A stretch of 55,516 nucleotides of DNA from a virus (IMGVR_UViG_3300042934_000707:1-55516); one strand, 5' to 3'; shown: positions 15,481 to 24,935, numbered from the stretch's first letter. The notes: generated from the letters alone by a model not told the origin. Program-made: numbers and translations.

Positions 15481-18048
15481 TTACGACAGAGGTCGGATCG
15501 AGATGAACGGACTGATGTTGACTTTGTCTTTCAAGTAGATCTTGACGACGCGGCGCAGGAAGTTGTACTGGTACAGACCCAAGACGAAGGTCTCGTACGA
15601 CTCGTGTGGGTGCACGTTGATGTAGTCGTTGTTGACAAACTTCGCAGTAGGTTCGTACGGGAGCAACCATTCATAGTCAGCGCACAATGATTTCACGTGG
15701 GCATCGTTGTACTGAGCATTGTCGATCTCGGATTCAGGGATGTACCCGGCGTCCAAGTCGTGCATGATCTTGCTGATGAACGGACTGTACAGCACGTGCG
15801 GACCAGGGATGATGTTTGGCCCATCAAGGACCACCTCACCCATCTTCTCGGTCATGAAGTTTTCGATCTGCTCGTCGGTAGCCTGAGCCAATGCACGCAT
15901 GGCGTACGTGTCTTCAAGCGTGGCCCCACGCAGCGGGATGACCGGCTCGAGCACCTGGTACGGCGCACCGTTAGCCACACCGGGCAACATGACACCGGGA
16001 CGGTCTTCGGTCCAGTTCAGTTCGCTGGTGGAGTACAGACGACCGGCAGCAGTCACACGGACCACTTTGTCATCACGCAGGTTCCAGCGGTTGTTGCGAG
16101 ACAGGTAACCCTGTTCCACGAAACCAAACTCTTCCTGTTTGATGCGGCTCATGTCGCTGTTGCAGAAGCCCGACCCACGAACCGTGATGCGGTTGGCGGT
16201 GGTGTCTCGGTTACGCCACACCTTGTTGACGATGCAGATCTCTTTACCCACCATGAACCAGTCAAGGTTCTCGATCAATGGGTGACCGTTGAGCCAGATT
16301 TCCAGCAGGCCTACTGGGATTTCCACCAAGTTGGTCAGCAATGCACCTTCGTGACGGATCTCGTCGATGTTCAACGAGAAACGCAGCAACCCATCAGGGT
16401 AGTTCAAGGTCAAGTCGTACGTCAGGAAGCTGTCGTCCATCTTGATCGCGGTGAACGTCTGCTTGCGGTTGACCGACCAAACGATCTGACCGCCTACGAT
16501 GTTGTACTTGGTCGTGTCACCAGTGACATCTTTCCAGTTGCCGTCGGGAATGCCGTTGACAATCGGGCAGGTGTACAACCGGTAATTGATGCCCGCAGGC
16601 ACCGGACCGTCTTCGCCGTAGATCGTGGAGGTGGTCTTGCCACCTTTACCAATGAAGGCTTCCACGTAACGAGCGTTCTGGTTACGCGCCACGTACCACT
16701 GCACGTTCACGTTCGGGTGCCAGTCAATCAGCAGACCCGCAGCGTCGTACTCGTACACGGTGGACTCACCACGCAGACCAAACGGCAGTTCGACCCAACG
16801 GTTGACGTCGGTGATGATCTGCGGCGTATCGGCAAGCAGCTTACTGATGGCGTTGTAGCCGTAGGCTTGCTCAACCATGGTGCGGGTCACCTTACCTGCG
16901 TACGCACGCATCAGGGCAGTGTACATCGACTCTTCGAGCGACGCGGCTTTCCAGACATCGACGTTGGCATCAGTCCCGATGACCGCTTCCATCCAATCGT
17001 TCTCTGAGAGCTTATACAGCTCCCGGATGTGATGGGCTTCGTCGATGAGCAACTTGTCCATCCCGGAGTGACGCAAGATCAACTGGACGGTCAACACGTT
17101 CGACAGGCCCAGATCCGGGTTGCTCGAACTGAAGCGTTCCACGTAAGCCGTCGGGATCGAATAGTCACGGTGGGTGACCATGCGCATGGAGTCTTCCGCG
17201 TTCTTGTGGAAGTACACGCCTTTGTACGTGTTGACGTTGGCCCGGTTGATCAAGAAGATGTCTTGATCGTCCCGGTACTCGATCAGGTCATCGCCATTTT
17301 TGGGACGGTGGATCAGGTACTTCTGCTTGGCATCAAGCGTCGACAGAAAGAGCGGCAAGGAGCGCACTTCAAATTCCAAGATCTCCCGGATCGAGGAGTC
17401 GCGCACGATCTCCACCAAGTCGCCGCGTTTAACCGTGGCGGTGTTGATGCTCTGCACTTTCCAACCGTTGATGAAGGCAAAGCACTTGCCCGACTTCATC
17501 TGAATGTCACGCCACACACGAGAAATCGAGCTGATGCTGTCGGTCGTGGTTGGAATGACAAAACGGTACTCAATGCCTTCTTGAGCGTCGTCTTCATCTT
17601 CACGGTTGAAGTAGGCGTTGGAGTAGAAGCGGAAGTACAGCTTCTCACTGCCAAAGTCGCCGATCTGAGTGGTGGCCTTGACTGCAATGTTCAGGTTGCC
17701 ATCGGGCGTGGCCAACAGGTAGACGCGTTCACGAGGAACCATGCGTCCGCCTTCAGTGTACACGTCGATGATCAGGTCTTGATTGACCATCTCAACACTG
17801 GCCGCTGTCCAGACGTAATCGGTCAGGTTCAAGCCCAAGTTTTCGTAGATGATCGGACCGACCTGATACACGTGGTACCACTCGCCTTGGGTCGGTAACT
17901 CGTACCGGGTCCAGAGCAAGTCGACACTGCCACGAACCCCGATGGGTTTGCTGATGCGTGCAGGGCAGAAACGAAACTGTCTGTCCTGCTCAGGGGCGCA
18001 CCACACCCGGTTGTAAGCGTCGTTAATCAAAAAGTCATCGGAGGTCAT
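15481..18048 (-). CDS. Large virion structural protein, 855 aa
   Basis: 855 residues beginning MTSDDFLINDAYNRV, with GGTGAG five bases before the ATG. Composition is rich in Tyr, Trp, Asn and beta-strand patterns, with a more helical section around 340-440 (LLIDEAHHIRELYKLSENDW onward). It is followed by the 576-aa structural gene and preceded by the 313-aa gene, forming a three-gene block between terminase and sheath as in phiKZ gp26-gp28. Likely a tail or baseplate component that binds its neighbours. The LIDEAHH string resembles a helicase DEAH box, but no Walker A or other helicase motif is present, so I treat it as chance. Confidence 0.65.
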   Translation of the reverse strand: MTSDDFLINDAYNRVWCAPEQDRQFRFCPARISKPIGVRGSVDLLWTRYELPTQGEWYHVYQVGPIIYENLGLNLTDYVWTAASVEMVNQDLIIDVYTEGGRMVPRERVYLLATPDGNLNIAVKATTQIGDFGSEKLYFRFYSNAYFNREDEDDAQEGIEYRFVIPTTTDSISSISRVWRDIQMKSGKCFAFINGWKVQSINTATVKRGDLVEIVRDSSIREILEFEVRSLPLFLSTLDAKQKYLIHRPKNGDDLIEYRDDQDIFLINRANVNTYKGVYFHKNAEDSMRMVTHRDYSIPTAYVERFSSSNPDLGLSNVLTVQLILRHSGMDKLLIDEAHHIRELYKLSENDWMEAVIGTDANVDVWKAASLEESMYTALMRAYAGKVTRTMVEQAYGYNAISKLLADTPQIITDVNRWVELPFGLRGESTVYEYDAAGLLIDWHPNVNVQWYVARNQNARYVEAFIGKGGKTTSTIYGEDGPVPAGINYRLYTCPIVNGIPDGNWKDVTGDTTKYNIVGGQIVWSVNRKQTFTAIKMDDSFLTYDLTLNYPDGLLRFSLNIDEIRHEGALLTNLVEIPVGLLEIWLNGHPLIENLDWFMVGKEICIVNKVWRNRDTTANRITVRGSGFCNSDMSRIKQEEFGFVEQGYLSRNNRWNLRDDKVVRVTAAGRLYSTSELNWTEDRPGVMLPGVANGAPYQVLEPVIPLRGATLEDTYAMRALAQATDEQIENFMTEKMGEVVLDGPNIIPGPHVLYSPFISKIMHDLDAGYIPESEIDNAQYNDAHVKSLCADYEWLLPYEPTAKFVNNDYINVHPHESYETFVLGLYQYNFLRRVVKIYLKDKVNISPFISIRPLS

Positions 18049-18072
18049 GGACTCACCTTTAAATGCTAAGCG

Positions 18073-19014
18073 TTACTTGCCTGCCGGGTAACGGTTCCGA
18101 CCTACCAGCACAGACAACGCTTGGGAATATTTCTTGCCGATGTCACCGGTGTCGAAACGCTCAACCAAACGACCGAGGCTCGAACGGCGGAAGACCTTGG
18201 AGTTGCTGGCTGCTTCAACGAGGGCCAAGAAGATAGCCGGGTATTCGAGCGAGGCTGCGATCACATCTTCCGAACCAAAGCCCATCCACGACTTGTTCAA
18301 GGTCATGACGATGAGGGCGTTGTTCAGCAGCGACACACGGGTGTTTTGAGCGAAGACTTGCTTGACCACTTCGATGTAGTCAGGCAGCGAACCCATGTAA
18401 GAGCAGCTCTCAACCATGGTAGCCACGGTGGCTACCGGAGCACGGGTCCAGCGCTGAACCAGCTTGGTGATAGTGCCCTTGCCACGCGGCGATGTAGCTT
18501 CTGCTTCATCATGGTATAGATGGGCGTAATAAATTCCCGTCAGAATCTGAAGCACTTGGGCAGTGGCTTCATCGAGACTCAGGTTCCGAGAAGCGGCTCC
18601 GCTGATCCAAGCGATGAAGACGGAAGCAGGCATGTCACTGGTACGCATCAGGTCCAAACGGGTCGCTTCATGCTGCACCCAATACGCCGTCAGCTCTGCC
18701 ATGCGGATGCTGAAATCGTACTGCGTTTGGTTGTTGACAATCTGGCCACCGGCCTGATTCAAATCCTTCTTCATGAAGGAGCGGCCGTCAATGAACACGG
18801 CGTCGGAGTTGGCTGCTTTACGGTCGCCCAACTCATGGCGGGTAACCGGAATGTTGAACACCGGGACCTTGGCTGCATGAGGAGAAACGATCAAGACATT
18901 GTCGCCTTCAGGGACAATGCCACGACCGCCTGCTTGTGCAAGCATCAGTTCGCTGACCAGCTCAGTGGTGAGGTGTTGTTTGAAACTTGTCGCTTTCCAG
19001 GGACTGTCGATCAT
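18073..19014 (-). CDS. Virion structural protein, 313 aa
   Basis: 313 residues starting MIDSPWKATSFKQ, with AGAGG about eight bases before the ATG. Mostly helical with a short strand-rich part (NVLIVSPHAAKVPVFNIPV) near residue 50. It is the first gene of the block leading to the terminase and is divergent from the sheath gene, with a 164-base spacer between them. In phiKZ the gene just before the sheath encodes a virion protein (gp28), and length and location agree. The specific role is unknown. Confidence 0.6.
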   Translation of the reverse strand: MIDSPWKATSFKQHLTTELVSELMLAQAGGRGIVPEGDNVLIVSPHAAKVPVFNIPVTRHELGDRKAANSDAVFIDGRSFMKKDLNQAGGQIVNNQTQYDFSIRMAELTAYWVQHEATRLDLMRTSDMPASVFIAWISGAASRNLSLDEATAQVLQILTGIYYAHLYHDEAEATSPRGKGTITKLVQRWTRAPVATVATMVESCSYMGSLPDYIEVVKQVFAQNTRVSLLNNALIVMTLNKSWMGFGSEDVIAASLEYPAIFLALVEAASNSKVFRRSSLGRLVERFDTGDIGKKYSQALSVLVGRNRYPAGK

Positions 19015-19178
19015 TTGCTAAACCTCTTAAGCCAGAGCCTAGTAAAAAAATACAAAATAGTATGTGGTGGTGGTATCGATTTCCCGATTACCGTTTTGCC
19101 TACTTAAACAGTAGGTGCGGGCCATACCATTCGTAACTTCACGCGCGAAGTTGATATTTTTCCCATGGGAGACATGAA

Positions 19179-21251
19179 ATGTCGTTAACGATGGCTTCGT
19201 CTTTGCCCAGAACGGAAGTTCTTGGGTTCAAGGATGTCAGTGGCCGTGGTCAACCGCTCGAGATCAGCACCCTGCCGATTTTCCTGCCGTTCACCCCGCT
19301 GATGACAGCCTGGGGTCCTGAAGACAATGCTCACATTGTCACAGGCTCGGGCTTCAGCACTATTTACGGTGCTGAGTCCTTCGAAGCGGACAATCCGCTT
19401 TATACCCACCAGAGCGTTTTCGCTCAGAAAGCAATGCAAGTGGGCGGTATGGCGTTGGTTCGCCGTTTGCTCGCTCCCGGCGCTTCGGTGGCCAACACCC
19501 GTATCTGGCTGGACATCGTTGCTGACAAGATCAAGCAATATGCCCGAAATGCCGACGGCAGCTTCAAGAAAACCGACGGTCAGTTGGTAGAAGAAGGCGC
19601 TGCTATTGACGGTTACCGTGGTCGCTTCGTGATCGAGAAAATCGACATCAGCGACGAAGACGGCATCGGCAAAGGCAAGCCAATCACCGGTGGTCTGGTT
19701 GCCGCTGACGGCACCGAATCCACCATGTACCCGATCTTCGACATCGAGGCCCGTTTCTACGGTGCACGCGGTTCCAACACCGGTTTCCGTCTGGTCGCTC
19801 CAACCATGTTGAGCGCCACCCCTACCGACGCCGATCTGATCGAAGAGAAAGGCGGCTTCCTGTATCGCTTCTACGCGCTGACCCGCGCTGATGCGAGCAC
19901 CGGCGGTTCGGTGATCAGCAACCTCGACGGCGAGCAGTACATCGACTTCAGCCTGAAGAAAGGCGTGAAGAACGCCAAGACTGGCATCGATTACTCGGTC
20001 GACAAGCGCATCCTCCCTGGCTACGAAAGCAAGGACCCTGCGTCGTTCACCGGTTACGGCCCGATCCGTTCGTTCAAGGTCTACCAGGACAACGTGAAAA
20101 CCGTTCTGGACCTGATCTACGCGAAGGAAAAGGAATTCGGTCTGATCACGTCCGAAGTGACCCCAGAGCAAACCATCAACCTGCTGGGTGCTGTTTCCCC
20201 AGAAGGAATCCCGTACTACAGCTACGCTATCGAAGGTCCGTCCTCCGGTGGTGCCCTGTTTGGCGAGTCTGCCAACCACTGGCTGCTGGGCGGTAGCGAT
20301 GGCGTCATCGAGGAAGACACCTACGACAAGTTGGTGCGCGATGAGCTGAACGTGTTCGGCGACGGCCTGGTGCCGTACGGCGACAAGGCCAGCTACCCGA
20401 TGTCCTCGTTCGTGGACACTGGTTTCTCCGTAGAGACCAAAATGCTCATGGGTAACATCATGCGCGTTCGTCCAGACGCTTGGGTCGTTGCCTCGACTCA
20501 GGACGTGAACGAGAAGCTCAACACTCCGGCTGAAGATTCCAGCATCGGCGCGATGATTCGTAACGCGCTTCAGCTGATCCCAGAGTCCGAGTACTACGGC
20601 ACCGGCGCCTGCCGCGCTGTGGTCATGAAGCACGCCGGTACTTACCTCGAGTCCGATTACGAAGGCATCCTGCCATTCACGATCGACTGGGCGGTGAAAC
20701 TGGCTGTCTACATGGGCGATGCCAGCGGCAAGATGAAAACCGGTTATGCGACCGACAACGAAGAAAACCGCGTGGTGCGTACGTTCATCGACCACAACGC
20801 CAAGTTCCGCAACGTTGTTCCGCGTAACAAAGACTGGCAGAACGGTATCACCAGTGCTGAGCCATTCGACCATAACGGGTCGGTGTTCTTCCCTGGCATC
20901 CAGACCATCTACCACGACAACACCTCGGTACTGAACTCGTTCTACCCGATGGCTATCTGCTGCCACCTGAACCGTATCGGTGAACTGGCCTGGCGGATGT
21001 ACACCGGCGACAGCCGTCTCACCGCGCTGCAATACGCAGACCGTGTGGACCGCTTCATCGAGGCTCAGGTCAAAGACAGCTACGACAGCCGTGCGGATGT
21101 TACGCCGTCGTCGTACTACACCGCTGCGGATACTCGCCGTGGGTACAGCTGGCACACCGACATCGAAGGTCTGTTCGACGGCATGAAGACGGTGCAACAA
21201 CTGACCATCATCGCCGGTCGTCGTACTGACACCACCACGGAGACCGCATAA
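19179..21251 (+). CDS. Contractile tail sheath protein
   Basis: This 690-aa protein forms the contractile outer tube of the myovirus tail. It starts at the ATG at 19179 with GGGAGA upstream, and a 1-base overlap joins it to the tube gene. The C-terminal 250 residues carry the features of sheath proteins: an Asn/Asp-rich section naming a fixed-up loop (PRNKDWQNGI), a FFPGIQTIYHDN motif and the closing helix-strand unit (LNRIGELAWRMYTGDSRLTAL). The N-terminal half contains large variable inserts, usual in this family. The order sheath then tube, downstream of three structural genes and the terminase, matches phiKZ gp29-gp30. No promoter-like motif was found in the 164-base upstream gap. Confidence 0.9.
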   Translation: MSLTMASSLPRTEVLGFKDVSGRGQPLEISTLPIFLPFTPLMTAWGPEDNAHIVTGSGFSTIYGAESFEADNPLYTHQSVFAQKAMQVGGMALVRRLLAPGASVANTRIWLDIVADKIKQYARNADGSFKKTDGQLVEEGAAIDGYRGRFVIEKIDISDEDGIGKGKPITGGLVAADGTESTMYPIFDIEARFYGARGSNTGFRLVAPTMLSATPTDADLIEEKGGFLYRFYALTRADASTGGSVISNLDGEQYIDFSLKKGVKNAKTGIDYSVDKRILPGYESKDPASFTGYGPIRSFKVYQDNVKTVLDLIYAKEKEFGLITSEVTPEQTINLLGAVSPEGIPYYSYAIEGPSSGGALFGESANHWLLGGSDGVIEEDTYDKLVRDELNVFGDGLVPYGDKASYPMSSFVDTGFSVETKMLMGNIMRVRPDAWVVASTQDVNEKLNTPAEDSSIGAMIRNALQLIPESEYYGTGACRAVVMKHAGTYLESDYEGILPFTIDWAVKLAVYMGDASGKMKTGYATDNEENRVVRTFIDHNAKFRNVVPRNKDWQNGITSAEPFDHNGSVFFPGIQTIYHDNTSVLNSFYPMAICCHLNRIGELAWRMYTGDSRLTALQYADRVDRFIEAQVKDSYDSRADVTPSSYYTAADTRRGYSWHTDIEGLFDGMKTVQQLTIIAGRRTDTTTETA

Positions 21252-22117
21252 TGGCTCGCTACCGCGACACGCTCCTTGGCAATGGCCAGGGGTACGGCGA
21301 GTACGTCAACTCGCCGATGGTAAACCTCGCGGTTGGTGGGCAGAACGCCTACCAATCCGACTTGCGCTACTTCCATGCCAACACGGATTACGTTCGTCGT
21401 AACCTGATCATGAAAGTGCTGCAAGCACCGCGTGGCTTCCAGTATCTGGACAACCCTGCCAGCTACTACAAGGCCCTGAAAGGGATCTGCGAGATGCACG
21501 CGCAGACCTGGGATGGCCTGAACCGTACGTTGACGGTCAACAGCGTTGAAGGCGCGGTCTCGGGTGCTGGCGAAATCCAGCACACCCCGAGTAACGTGCT
21601 GCGTCAGCGCTCCGACCCGTCGATGACGGTCCGCGAGAAGTACGGCCGTCCGATCCAGCGCTTCTTCGAAAGCTGGATCACCGAGCTGATCATGGACCCG
21701 GATTCGAAAGTACCGGGTATCGCTACCCGTGCCAACGCACCGACCGACCTGCTGCCGGACATCTACTCGATGACCGCCATCTTCATGGAACCGGACCCAA
21801 CCTTCACGAAAGTGAACGCGGCCTGGCTCATCACCAACATGTACCCGACTACCGCTGGTGATTTCACCGGTCGTCGTGACAAGACGGCTGATGGTGAAGA
21901 ACTGGTACTGACCATTCCGTGGACCGGTACTCAGCAAGTTGGCCTGGCGGTTGACCGTTTCGCCCAGACTCTTCTGGACGGCATGGTGAAGACCGGCACC
22001 AACCCGAACCTCAAGCCTGCGTTCATCAACGCGGTCGACGCCGACGTGCTGTCTTACAGCACCGTGGGTTACACCGAGCAGGTGGCTGAGTTCAACCGCA
22101 ACTTCATCCGTCCGTAA
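21251..22117 (+). CDS. Tail tube protein
   Basis: 288 residues beginning MARYRDTLLGNGQGYGEY. The ATG overlaps the sheath stop codon by one base (TAATG), so the two are translated together. Length and location directly after the sheath identify it as the inner tail tube subunit, in the position of phiKZ gp30. The middle section (KYGRPIQRFFESWITELIMDPDSK) and a late strand-rich part (DGEELVLTIPWTGTQQVGLAV) fit the tube fold of two stacked beta-sheets around a helix. A strong bidirectional hairpin follows the stop. Confidence 0.87.
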   Translation: MARYRDTLLGNGQGYGEYVNSPMVNLAVGGQNAYQSDLRYFHANTDYVRRNLIMKVLQAPRGFQYLDNPASYYKALKGICEMHAQTWDGLNRTLTVNSVEGAVSGAGEIQHTPSNVLRQRSDPSMTVREKYGRPIQRFFESWITELIMDPDSKVPGIATRANAPTDLLPDIYSMTAIFMEPDPTFTKVNAAWLITNMYPTTAGDFTGRRDKTADGEELVLTIPWTGTQQVGLAVDRFAQTLLDGMVKTGTNPNLKPAFINAVDADVLSYSTVGYTEQVAEFNRNFIRP

Positions 22118-22145
22118 GGGCGATGGGGAAGCAAAAAAGAAAGAG

Positions 22146-22179
22146 CATACACCCCCGGCCATCTGGCCGGGGGTGTATG
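22146..22179. terminator. Bidirectional terminator hairpin (15-bp stem)
   Basis: A perfect 15-bp stem (CATACACCCCCGGCC and complement) with a tetraloop between the tube gene and a convergent minus-strand gene. It belongs to the same hairpin family as 11353 and 47201. Confidence 0.75.
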
Positions 22180-22187
22180 TTGTCTAT

Positions 22188-22502
22188 TCAGTGGGTGTAG
22201 CGGGCCACACAGAAATCGCCACGGTTGGTGGACACGAAGATATGCCGCCAGCCGGAGTTGTCTCGCCAGTTGACTTCACGGTCGTAAGGCGTGTAACCGA
22301 TGTTCTTGCCAAAGCTGCGAAAGGTAAAGCCACGTGCGTCTACCGATAGGAACTCACGTAGCGCTAAACCCGTCGCTGGAAGGCCTAGGTCATCCAACAG
22401 ATGCTGAGTGCCATAACCGTAGCCAACGTACTCGATGTCGTCTTCTATGGCGCTCAGGAGCGCTTCTAGGGCTATGTCATCCTTAGTCGCTTGGTGTTTC
22501 AT
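22188..22502 (-). CDS. Unknown 104-aa protein
   Basis: 104 residues beginning MKHQATKDDIALEAL. The start overlaps the upstream gene by 20 bases. The N-terminal 30 residues are acidic and helical (ALLSAIEDDIEYVG), the rest is strand-rich and ends basic (RGDFCVARYTH). No known motif. It is the last gene before the tube-gene terminator. Unknown function. Confidence 0.65.
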   Translation of the reverse strand: MKHQATKDDIALEALLSAIEDDIEYVGYGYGTQHLLDDLGLPATGLALREFLSVDARGFTFRSFGKNIGYTPYDREVNWRDNSGWRHIFVSTNRGDFCVARYTH

Positions 22503-23061
22503 TCTTCACTACCCGCAAACGTGGTTTAAGGGGTAAGACGTTGTCTGCTTTCGGTGGGGAGGGAGCAGGGTTCTCCATGACAGTGAAGTCAGGTTTGAAG
22601 GCATCGTTAGCCGAGTAATCCGGTACACCGCAGGAATTGCCATGACCGTGATCATCAGGACGATCCGGGCAGCAGCAAGAGGGCAGGCCTTCTTTCTCTG
22701 CCATCAGTTCAACGCACCAGTGAGTCAGTGTGTTGAAGATGTGGCACATGGAGTATTCCATGTTGGGCAACGGGTGGGTGATGATGACCCCACTTGGGAT
22801 CTCGGGGCACAGCGTGATGCTGCATTCCTGGAAGGGCTCTTCAACCGTGCCTGCAATGAAACGGATCTTGAGCAACCGGCCCATGGGTTCGGTGACCCAG
22901 TTGGCTTTGATCTCTACGCGCATGAAGGGTTCGTACATGCCTTCAGGCATGTCATCGCCTTCGTACACGGTGTTGCGCTCATCGAGGTCAAAACACCCCA
23001 AGTGGTTGTACAGAACAATCCCGATCAGGTTTCCGTACAGCTGGTTATGCAACGTAGACAA
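22483..23061 (-). CDS. Unknown 192-aa protein with a Cys/His cluster, TTG start
   Basis: A strong GAGGAGG lies six bases before the TTG at 23061, so I start there (STLHNQLYGNLIG after the start); the frame is open six codons further but that start would overlap the ribosome site. The N-terminal two thirds are strand-rich and acidic. Near residue 135 there is CCCPDRPDDHGHGNSC, four Cys and two His within 16 residues, which could bind a metal ion. The C-terminal 50 residues are Pro-rich and basic. No known family. Confidence 0.6.
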   Translation of the reverse strand: MSTLHNQLYGNLIGIVLYNHLGCFDLDERNTVYEGDDMPEGMYEPFMRVEIKANWVTEPMGRLLKIRFIAGTVEEPFQECSITLCPEIPSGVIITHPLPNMEYSMCHIFNTLTHWCVELMAEKEGLPSCCCPDRPDDHGHGNSCGVPDYSANDAFKPDFTVMENPAPSPPKADNVLPLKPRLRVVKNETPSD

Positions 23062-23087
23062 ACAACACCTCCTCGACAAAAAATAAA

Positions 23088-23111
23088 CACACGGGCCCGA
23101 AGACCCGTGTG
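23088..23111 (-). terminator. Rho-independent terminator
   Basis: An 8-bp stem (CACACGGG / CCCGTGTG) followed on the minus strand by TTTATTTTTTG. It ends the 349-aa gene. Confidence 0.8.
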
Positions 23112-23121
23112 GAGTGGCTGC

Positions 23122-24171
23122 TTATGCCTTGACTTCGCGAAGGATGGTGCGTTCCTTACGCTTGGTAGGCGCTTTCTTCTGGGACTTGACCTTCGGCTTG
23201 TCTTCCACGACCATCGGGCGGTTGGACAATGCCATCGGCGTCTTGGTACGCACCGGGGCTACAGGCGCAGCCGGGATGGTAGCTTTCGGACGTTCCACAT
23301 ACTCTTGGACATCCATCTGGCGCTGCTTGAGGATCTGGCTGCGGTCAGTGAAGTCTTTACCGGCATCCGTCTCGCGGGTCTTCGGTACCCAGGTACGACG
23401 AGGACGAGTAGGCTGCGGGTTCAGGAAGAAACCGAAGGTCTGCTTGTAATCGTTGTTGGTCTGGATGCTGAGGTGCCACACGCCATCAGGGTTGTTGCTG
23501 TCGCAGTTGAAGGAGTTGAAGAACACCTTGGCTGCGCCATCGTTGACCATCGTCACCAGCGTTGCTTTGTCCTGACGAACGATCTCGTCCAGCAGGTCTT
23601 GAGCCACGTTAGGCAGCGCTACACCGAAGTAGTAGCAGTCCTTGTGCTTCTTGAGCAGGTCCATCGCTTTCTCACGCAACAGCGTGAAGTTGATCGTATC
23701 GTCCGTCATCAGCAGACGATCAGTGCACCCTGCCGCACTCACCATGCGACCGAGGTTGTTCAGCTTTTCCACCAGCGCACTGTACACACGGTACTGCTCG
23801 TCGGTGACGCCTTTGAAGTACAGGCCCAGACGGCCGCCTTCAGGGTCTTTGTCCACGTACTGCATCTGGTCCAGCCAGTTGTACTCACGCAGCACTTGCG
23901 CCTGCTTCTCGTAAGACGAGGTGAACAGGTTCAGGAACTTCATCTTGACGTCGTCGTCCAGATCACTGTCGTCGATGTCAGCGATCAGCTCTTCTTCTTT
24001 GCGTGCCCCATTACGGGAAACGCTGGCGCTGTCGCTTTCACGGTAGGTCCAGTCGAAGCCACGCAGTTTCAGTGCGAACTGTTCTTCGAGGTTCAGCGGG
24101 CGTCCCAGAGCCCGGCAACGGTTAATGGCGGAGAGGCGGTTAAGTTCTTCTTCGGTAAGGTGGCCCAGCAT
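23122..24171 (-). CDS. Unknown 349-aa protein
   Basis: 349 residues beginning MLGHLTEEELNRLSA. The N-terminal 230 residues are helical and highly charged, with an acidic patch (DIDDSDLDDDVKMKFL). A strand-rich section around 235-265 (GVWHLSIQTNNDYKQTFGFFL) follows, and then a long Arg/Pro/Lys-rich tail (residues 270-349: many Arg, Pro and Lys, ending RKERTILREVKA) that is probably unstructured and could bind nucleic acid. It forms a single-gene unit between a promoter-like motif 52 bases upstream and a terminator. Not recognised. Confidence 0.7.
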   Translation of the reverse strand: MLGHLTEEELNRLSAINRCRALGRPLNLEEQFALKLRGFDWTYRESDSASVSRNGARKEEELIADIDDSDLDDDVKMKFLNLFTSSYEKQAQVLREYNWLDQMQYVDKDPEGGRLGLYFKGVTDEQYRVYSALVEKLNNLGRMVSAAGCTDRLLMTDDTINFTLLREKAMDLLKKHKDCYYFGVALPNVAQDLLDEIVRQDKATLVTMVNDGAAKVFFNSFNCDSNNPDGVWHLSIQTNNDYKQTFGFFLNPQPTRPRRTWVPKTRETDAGKDFTDRSQILKQRQMDVQEYVERPKATIPAAPVAPVRTKTPMALSNRPMVVEDKPKVKSQKKAPTKRKERTILREVKA

Positions 24172-24223
24172 TGTTATCCCCTTGTTGGTTAAGTGCAGGT
24201 GACAAGCCCATCGTCATACCTGT

Positions 24224-24250
24224 GATGTATCGCCGTAATTAATTGGAATC
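24224..24250 (-). promoter_or_regulatory. Promoter-like two-part motif
   Basis: On the minus strand: GATTCCAATTA, six bases, GCGATACATC, 52 bases before the ATG at 24171. GATTC and RATACAT are exact. Confidence 0.6.
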
Positions 24251-24286
24251 GATCACGGGGGCAAAACAAAAGTCCTGCATAGAGAA

Positions 24287-24314
24287 CCACTCAGCCGCTC
24301 TCACGGCTGAGTGG
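24287..24314 (-). terminator. Terminator hairpin
   Basis: An 11-bp stem (CCACTCAGCCG / CGGCTGAGTGG) with a 6-base loop after the gene at 24331-24795. TTCTC follows on the minus strand, with a later TTTTGTTTTG. Confidence 0.7.
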
Positions 24315-24330
24315 CGTCGCTACTTGGCGC

Positions 24331-24795
24331 TTACTGACCGAAGATGGAGGTAGCTTCGGTGACCAGGTGTTCCTGGATGCGCTTGAAGTTGCCGCGTTTC
24401 TGGCCGATGCCGCTCACCAGCTTCAGATTCGAGGCGCCGTACTTCGGCTTTTCTTCGGTGCTGCCCGGCGCGCGGGTCATGACCTTGCGATCGTAGCTGG
24501 CCAGCAGCTGATCGTGGCCGATGTTCAGGGAAACGGTGGTGCGGTCAATGCCTTTGTTGGCTTGCAGGTGCGACTTGGACTTGTCGCCGTTGCCCAGGAC
24601 CAGAGCGTCGCCGAAGTCCAGCTCGACTTCTTGATGGCGCTTGAGGGAATCGACGGTCACGTCTTCAGGCAGGTTGTCGGCGAGGAAGGATTCGGGAAGG
24701 GTGCCTTGGCCGTCGTCGTCGTAGGTGATGGCTTCGTTGATTTTCGCAGCGAGGGCCAGAACGTGGGCTGGTACTTTTTCCAGGTTGGTCGACAT
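24331..24795 (-). CDS. Unknown 154-aa protein
   Basis: The start at 24795 (MSTNLEKVPAHVL) has GTGGAG eight bases upstream; the frame continues 16 codons further upstream without ribosome site. Acidic N-terminal half with an Asp-rich patch (YDDDGQGTLPESF) and a basic C-terminus (GQKRGNFKRIQEHL). It is a single-gene unit flanked by a motif copy 94 bases upstream and a hairpin. Small acidic-then-basic proteins of this kind occur in jumbo phages without known function; I do not recognise this one. Confidence 0.7.
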   Translation of the reverse strand: MSTNLEKVPAHVLALAAKINEAITYDDDGQGTLPESFLADNLPEDVTVDSLKRHQEVELDFGDALVLGNGDKSKSHLQANKGIDRTTVSLNIGHDQLLASYDRKVMTRAPGSTEEKPKYGASNLKLVSGIGQKRGNFKRIQEHLVTEATSIFGQ

Positions 24796-24889
24796 CGTGT
24801 TGCTCCACTTGTTGAGAATTTGATTAATCCGGGTGTAACGCACAGCAGATGAGTGCAGAGTTTTAATTTACATCCTTACTCCCCTTGAT

Positions 24890-24916
24890 AATGTATTGTT
24901 CAAGGAATCTTCAATC
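24890..24916 (-). promoter_or_regulatory. Promoter-like two-part motif
   Basis: On the minus strand: GATTGAAGATT, six bases, ACAATACATT, 94 bases before the ATG at 24795. GATT and CAATACATT match exactly. Confidence 0.6.
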
Positions 24917-24935
24917 GAAGAAAAAAGAAAGCAAT

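Noticed and set aside
13868-17007. Two long plus-strand frames (556 and 436 codons) opposite the structural genes
   Set aside because: Antisense to well-supported structural genes that have ribosome sites and convincing composition.
17000-17060. LIDEAHH string in the 855-aa structural protein, looking like a DEAH helicase motif
   Set aside because: No Walker A or other helicase motif in the protein, and the location is in a tail structural block.
19015-19178. Copy of the two-part motif between the 313-aa gene and the sheath gene
   Set aside because: A CGATACC sequence exists on the minus strand, but the upstream box and the 6-base spacing are missing. Small inverted repeats (AACTTC/GAAGTT) are seen but nothing more.
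19185-21200. Long minus-strand open frame (671 codons) opposite the sheath gene
   Set aside because: It is the antisense shadow of a clear sheath gene in GC-rich DNA; the sequence has no ribosome site and an unnatural His/Val/Arg-rich composition.
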